Assembly (NCBI GenBank): GCA_030038035.1
Contig: JASHPP010000445.1
Coordinates: forward strand, 1 to 8,777
Source of the DNA: Trebonia sp.
GTDB taxonomy: Bacteria; Actinomycetota; Actinomycetes; Streptosporangiales; Streptosporangiaceae
Length of the DNA stretch: 8,777 bases
Direction: 5' to 3'
Position 1 is the first letter of the stretch, and each line of letters starts with the position of its first letter. Below the pieces are notes generated by a model, which was not told the DNA's origin, did no database searches, and saw only the letters and a list, made by a program, of their open reading frames with translations. Shown here one piece after another: positions 6,528 to 8,777 of this stretch. The position numbers were made by a program, and so were the translations under genes.

Positions 6528-6956
6528 TCAGGCGCGCAGCCCGGGCGCGTCGAGGCCGAGGCGGCGCAGCTCGATCGCCAGGCAGCGGTTTTCCACGTAG
6601 GCGAGCCCGGCTGCCTCGGCGATCTCCCTGGCCTGCGCGGAGGCGATGCCGAGCTGCAGCCATAGCGCCGTGGCACCCGCGGCGACGGCCTGCCGCGCGA
6701 CTTCCGGCGCCCGCTCCGCCGGCCGGAACACGTCGACCAGTCCCACCTGCTCAGGGATCTCGGCCAGCGTCCGGTACGCCTGCTCGCCGAGGATCTGCCC
6801 GCCGCGCGGGTTGACCGGGATGATCCGCCAGCCGTGACGCTGCATCAGCGCGGGCACGCGGTGGGCCGCCTTCGCCGGGCTGGCGCTCGCGCCGACCACC
6901 GTGATCGTGTCGTAGGTGGTGAGGATGCGCTTTACTACATCGTCCGTGTCGGCCAC
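6528..6956 (-). CDS. CoA-binding protein (YccU type, CoA_binding_2)
   Basis: The 142 residues form one Rossmann-like CoA-binding domain. The N-terminal strand TITVVGASASPAKAAHRVP (17-35) is the family's nucleotide-binding signature. It is followed by GWRIIPVNPR, LAEIPEQVGLVDVFRPAE, ATALWLQLGI, and the closing AYVENRCLAIELRRLGL, which matches the conserved NRC/DRC-hxxE tail of YccU-like proteins. Family members bind CoA in structures, but their cellular role is unsettled. The open frame extends upstream to 7250, but the residues before 6956 show no family similarity. GTG 6956 gives the usual length and is preceded by TACCGT with a 6-nt spacer, suggesting a leaderless mRNA that starts at this codon; no strong Shine-Dalgarno sequence exists. 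GTG 6974 is a less likely alternative. The gene converges with the ABC permease and diverges from the STAND ATPase. Confidence 0.87.
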   Translation of the reverse strand: MADTDDVVKRILTTYDTITVVGASASPAKAAHRVPALMQRHGWRIIPVNPRGGQILGEQAYRTLAEIPEQVGLVDVFRPAERAPEVARQAVAAGATALWLQLGIASAQAREIAEAAGLAYVENRCLAIELRRLGLDAPGLRA

Positions 6957-6962
6957 TCGTCC

Positions 6963-6968
6963 ACGGTA
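6963..6968 (-). promoter_or_regulatory. Putative -10 box (TACCGT) of a leaderless CoA-binding transcript
   Basis: On the minus strand, TACCGT fits the actinobacterial TANNNT -10 pattern and is followed by exactly 6 nt and then the GTG at 6956. That spacing places transcription start at or next to the start codon. No good -35 hexamer is visible. Confidence 0.45.
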
Positions 6969-7037
6969 TGCCACCGAGGGACGATGCCCGCAGCTCCGCT
7001 TCTGCCGGCTGTTTCCCTCGCGTCCCAGAAGTCCCGC

Positions 7038-7057
7038 AAGTGTGACTTTGGACACTT
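7038..7057. repeat. Inverted repeat AAGTGT-N8-ACACTT
   Basis: Perfect 6-bp arms at 7038-7043 and 7052-7057 are separated by 8 bases (GACTTTGG). The centre-to-centre distance of 14 bp is longer than one helical turn. It could be an operator for a dimeric regulator of the divergent genes; no regulator gene is in the window to pair with it. The minus strand also reads as two near copies of CAAAGT. Confidence 0.35.
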
Positions 7058-7105
7058 TGTGCATGGACAAACCGGGCATTACGGGCGGCAAAATGGTCAT
7101 GGAGT

Positions 7106-7119
7106 GTGCGAAGTTGCAC
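7106..7119. repeat. Short inverted repeat GTGC-N6-GCAC
   Basis: Four-base arms at 7106-7109 and 7116-7119 flank GAAGTT. It lies in the middle of the divergent intergenic region. The arms are short and may be chance. Confidence 0.2.
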
Positions 7120-7263
7120 GCCAGTGGTCCCTGTGAACAATGGGATCGCGCCGCGGGCGGGCGCGTGGTGCCGCGCGGCCGGGCCGCTGACCGGTCGGCC
7201 ATCGACTCCCGTGCCCGAGGCAGCGGCTCCGGCGAACAGGGTACGTGCAACGCGGAGTGTTTG

Positions 7264-7269
7264 TACGCT
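7264..7269 (+). promoter_or_regulatory. Putative -10 box (TACGCT) of a leaderless STAND ATPase transcript
   Basis: TACGCT fits TANNNT and is followed by 6 nt (TACCGC) and then GTG 7276. The transcript would start at or beside the start codon, explaining why no Shine-Dalgarno sequence lies at the right distance. The nearest purine run, GGAG at 7254-7257, is 18 nt away. Confidence 0.5.
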
Positions 7270-7275
7270 TACCGC

Positions 7276-8777
7276 GTGGATGCGACCTTCGTCTGGGCGG
7301 CGGCCGGATCGGGAGCGGCCGCGGTGGGGGTCGTCAGCGCGGCCGCTGTGTGGCGGATCCGGTCACGGGCCGGGCGCGACCGTCCGCCGCTGCGCGATGC
7401 CGAGCAGGTGAGCGCCGGGCCGGCCGACAGCGGGCCGGTGACCACCGAGCAGGTTCAGGCGGAGGCTGAACAGGCCGGGGCCGGGGCCGTCCCGGCGCGG
7501 TCGGAGCTGCTGCGGGCGCCGGCTGAGCGGCTGCCCGGGCTTGTGCGGGGGCGGGAGGACCTGCTGGCACGGCTGAGCGCGCTGGCGGCCGAGCCGGACG
7601 GGCGGACGCATGTGCTGGCCGGGCCCGGCGGGACGGGCAAGAGCACGGTGGCGCTGTGGCTGGCGCAAGAGGCGGAGCGGCAGGGCAGGCAGGCCTGGTG
7701 GGTGCCCGCGGCCGACGCGCGGACCGTGACGGCCAGGCTGCTCGAGCTGGCCGCCGTCGTCGGCGCGCGGCCCGGCGAGGTGGCCATGGCCAAGACCGGG
7801 GAGCGCGGTCTCGCCGACCTGCTGTGGCACTACCTGCCGCAGGCGCCGCCATGGCTGCTCATCATCGACAACGCGGACGATCCGGGCGCGCTCGCCGTGG
7901 ATGGCGCGCACGCGGCGAGCGGGGCCGGGTGGCTGCGCGCCGCGGCCGACGGGCTGATCGTGATCACCAGCCGCAACGGCGATCCGCGGGCCTGGGGCGA
8001 GCACGCGGAACTGCACACGCTCGGCGGGCTTGACCGGGTGGCCGGCGGGCAGGTGCTCAGGGACCGGGCGCCCCGGGCCGGATCGGCCAGGGCCGCCGCG
8101 GCGCTGTCCGAACGGCTGGGCGGGCTGCCGCTCGCCCTGCACCTGGCCGGGTCGCAGGTCGGGTCCGAGTTCGCGGCGGAGCGGACGTTCAGGCGGTATG
8201 CGAAGGCGCTGTCCGGGCGCGCCTGCCAGCCGGCGGACGGCGCGAACGGAGCGAACGGCGCGGACGGCGCGGACAGCGGGAACAGCGCGGACAGCGGGAA
8301 CAGCGGGTGCCAGGCCGCGGCGGCCACGTGGGAGCTGGCGCTTGACGCGCTCGCCGCGGGCGGGCGGGCGCAGGCGGCGGCCCTGCTGCGGGTGCTGTCC
8401 TGCCTGGCGCCAGGGGTGGAGATCCCTGCCGGGATGCTGCGGCTGAAGGTTCTCGGGCGTTCCTGCGCCGGCGGCCCTGACGAAGGCGGCGCCGAACGGG
8501 CCGCGGACGGGCTGGACGCGCTCGCACGCGCGGGGCTCATCAGCGCCAGCCGGGACCCCGGCGGCACCGTGACGGGCGTGACCGTGGCCCCCGGGGTCAG
8601 CGAGACCTGCCGCCGCCAGACGGACGCCAGGGACGGGGACGCCGCGCAGGCGGGCGGGGACGCGCGGGCGGGCGGGGACGCGGTCGCCATGCTCAGCGCG
8701 GCGGCCGGCGAGCTGGACGCGCGGGAGCACCTGGACTGGCCCGCGTGGCTGCGGCTCGTGCCGCACCTGACCGCCGT
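7276..8777 (+). CDS. Membrane-anchored NB-ARC/STAND ATPase, 3'-partial
   Basis: The frame stays open to the window edge, giving 500 visible residues. GTG 7276 is chosen because a TANNNT box lies 6 nt before it and the N-terminal hydrophobic segment follows at once. Residues 5-26 form one Ala/Val/Gly-rich membrane helix ending in basic residues, then a flexible linker. The NB-ARC domain opens with VRGREDLLARL (90-100). It has Walker A GPGGTGKST (116-124, K122), Walker B LLIIDNADD (194-202, D198), the LIVITSRN strand with R233, and the GLPLAL motif (283-288). A winged-helix-like region with ATWELALDAL and LLRVLSCLAPG follows. Actinobacterial relatives usually continue into TPR or similar sensor repeats, which would lie past the edge. 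STAND ATPases are signal-triggered oligomerising switches used in regulation, cell death and phage defence; which role applies is not visible. Tandem repeats at 8233-8304 and 8644-8679 expand loops inside the protein. Confidence 0.85.
   Translation, partial: MDATFVWAAAGSGAAAVGVVSAAAVWRIRSRAGRDRPPLRDAEQVSAGPADSGPVTTEQVQAEAEQAGAGAVPARSELLRAPAERLPGLVRGREDLLARLSALAAEPDGRTHVLAGPGGTGKSTVALWLAQEAERQGRQAWWVPAADARTVTARLLELAAVVGARPGEVAMAKTGERGLADLLWHYLPQAPPWLLIIDNADDPGALAVDGAHAASGAGWLRAAADGLIVITSRNGDPRAWGEHAELHTLGGLDRVAGGQVLRDRAPRAGSARAAAALSERLGGLPLALHLAGSQVGSEFAAERTFRRYAKALSGRACQPADGANGANGADGADSGNSADSGNSGCQAAAATWELALDALAAGGRAQAAALLRVLSCLAPGVEIPAGMLRLKVLGRSCAGGPDEGGAERAADGLDALARAGLISASRDPGGTVTGVTVAPGVSETCRRQTDARDGDAAQAGGDARAGGDAVAMLSAAAGELDAREHLDWPAWLRLVPHLTA
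8233..8304 (+). repeat. Eight tandem 9-bp units inside the STAND ATPase
   Basis: Eight consecutive 9-bp units, each close to GCGGACGGC or GCGGACAGC, start in codon frame. They encode a run of Ala/Gly-Asp/Asn-Gly/Ser triplets at residues 320-343. The last four units form a perfect 18-bp tandem duplication (8269-8286 and 8287-8304). The units lie between the GLPLAL motif and the winged-helix region, so copy number changes would lengthen a loop without breaking the frame. Confidence 0.85.
8644..8679 (+). repeat. Two tandem 18-bp units inside the STAND ATPase
   Basis: Two 18-bp units (8644-8661 and 8662-8679) are identical except for one base (CAG versus CGG codon). They encode Ala-x-Ala-Gly-Gly-Asp twice. 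The units are in frame and distinct from the 9-bp array upstream. Confidence 0.75.

Larger units (their letters stand above)
6957..7275. other. Divergent intergenic region between CoA-binding and STAND ATPase genes
   Basis: No gene is supported in these 319 bases. A minus-strand frame is open through most of it, but its translation matches no family and it reads as the leader side of the CoA-binding gene. The region holds leaderless-type promoter boxes at both ends, on opposite strands. It also has two small inverted repeats, AAGTGT-N8-ACACTT at 7038-7057 and GTGC-N6-GCAC at 7106-7119. The middle (about 7030-7140) is less GC-rich than the flanks, as expected for a regulatory region. Confidence 0.6.

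Noticed and set aside
4930..6663. Minus-strand open frame of 577 codons over the ABC permease
   Set aside because: It is antisense to a clear MacB/FtsX permease, extends into the CoA-binding gene, and encodes Arg/Gly/His-rich sequence without a recognisable fold.
6957..7250. N-terminal extension of the CoA-binding frame up to 7250
   Set aside because: The extra 98 residues share nothing with the family. The domain starts right after GTG 6956, and a promoter-like box lies just before that codon.
7363..8766. Long minus-strand open frame (467 codons) opposite the STAND ATPase
   Set aside because: Its translation is Arg/Pro/Ala/Gly-rich low-complexity sequence with no domain. The plus strand in the same place carries a full ordered set of NB-ARC motifs. 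Long antisense frames are expected in high-GC DNA.

Overview
The window is very GC-rich, uses GTG starts freely, and shows strongly GC-biased third codon positions in most genes. It carries typical actinobacterial families: a lysylphosphatidylglycerol-synthase-type membrane protein, a DUF664/DinB-like protein, a CoA-binding protein of the YccU type, and an NB-ARC/STAND ATPase. The source is most likely a high-GC actinomycete of the Streptomyces/Streptosporangiales/Frankia sort. This rests on gene content and composition; no rRNA or other marker gene is present.

Layout, left to right. (1) Positions 1-975 (+) are the 3' part of a polytopic UPF0104/YbhN-like membrane protein. It converges with, and overlaps by 98 bp, a DUF1203 protein (878-1465, -). 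(2) Positions 1466-1752 are non-coding or eroded sequence. A lone PD-(D/E)XK-type nuclease-like gene follows (1753-3147, +). This stretch looks less GC-biased than the rest and may be an inserted accessory cargo. (3) On the minus strand, a COG0701/ArsP_1-type permease (3755-4924) is followed by a DinB/DUF664 protein (3183-3698), 56 bp apart. (4) Divergent from the permease is a MacB/FtsX-type ABC permease (5077-6489, +) with no ATPase gene beside it. (5) A CoA-binding protein (6528-6956, -) and a STAND ATPase (7276 to beyond the right edge, +) diverge from a 319-bp intergenic region. Both have a TANNNT box exactly 6 nt before a GTG codon, which suggests two leaderless transcripts.

Most neighbours look like independent housekeeping or accessory genes rather than one pathway. 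There is no multi-gene operon with an obvious shared job. The two most interesting loci are the PD-(D/E)XK protein, a candidate defence or DNA-processing nuclease with an unassigned C-terminal half, and the membrane-anchored STAND ATPase. The ATPase has tandem codon-triplet repeats inside its switch region and is cut off by the window edge before its sensor domain. No tRNA, rRNA, CRISPR array, insertion sequence or phage gene was recognised.
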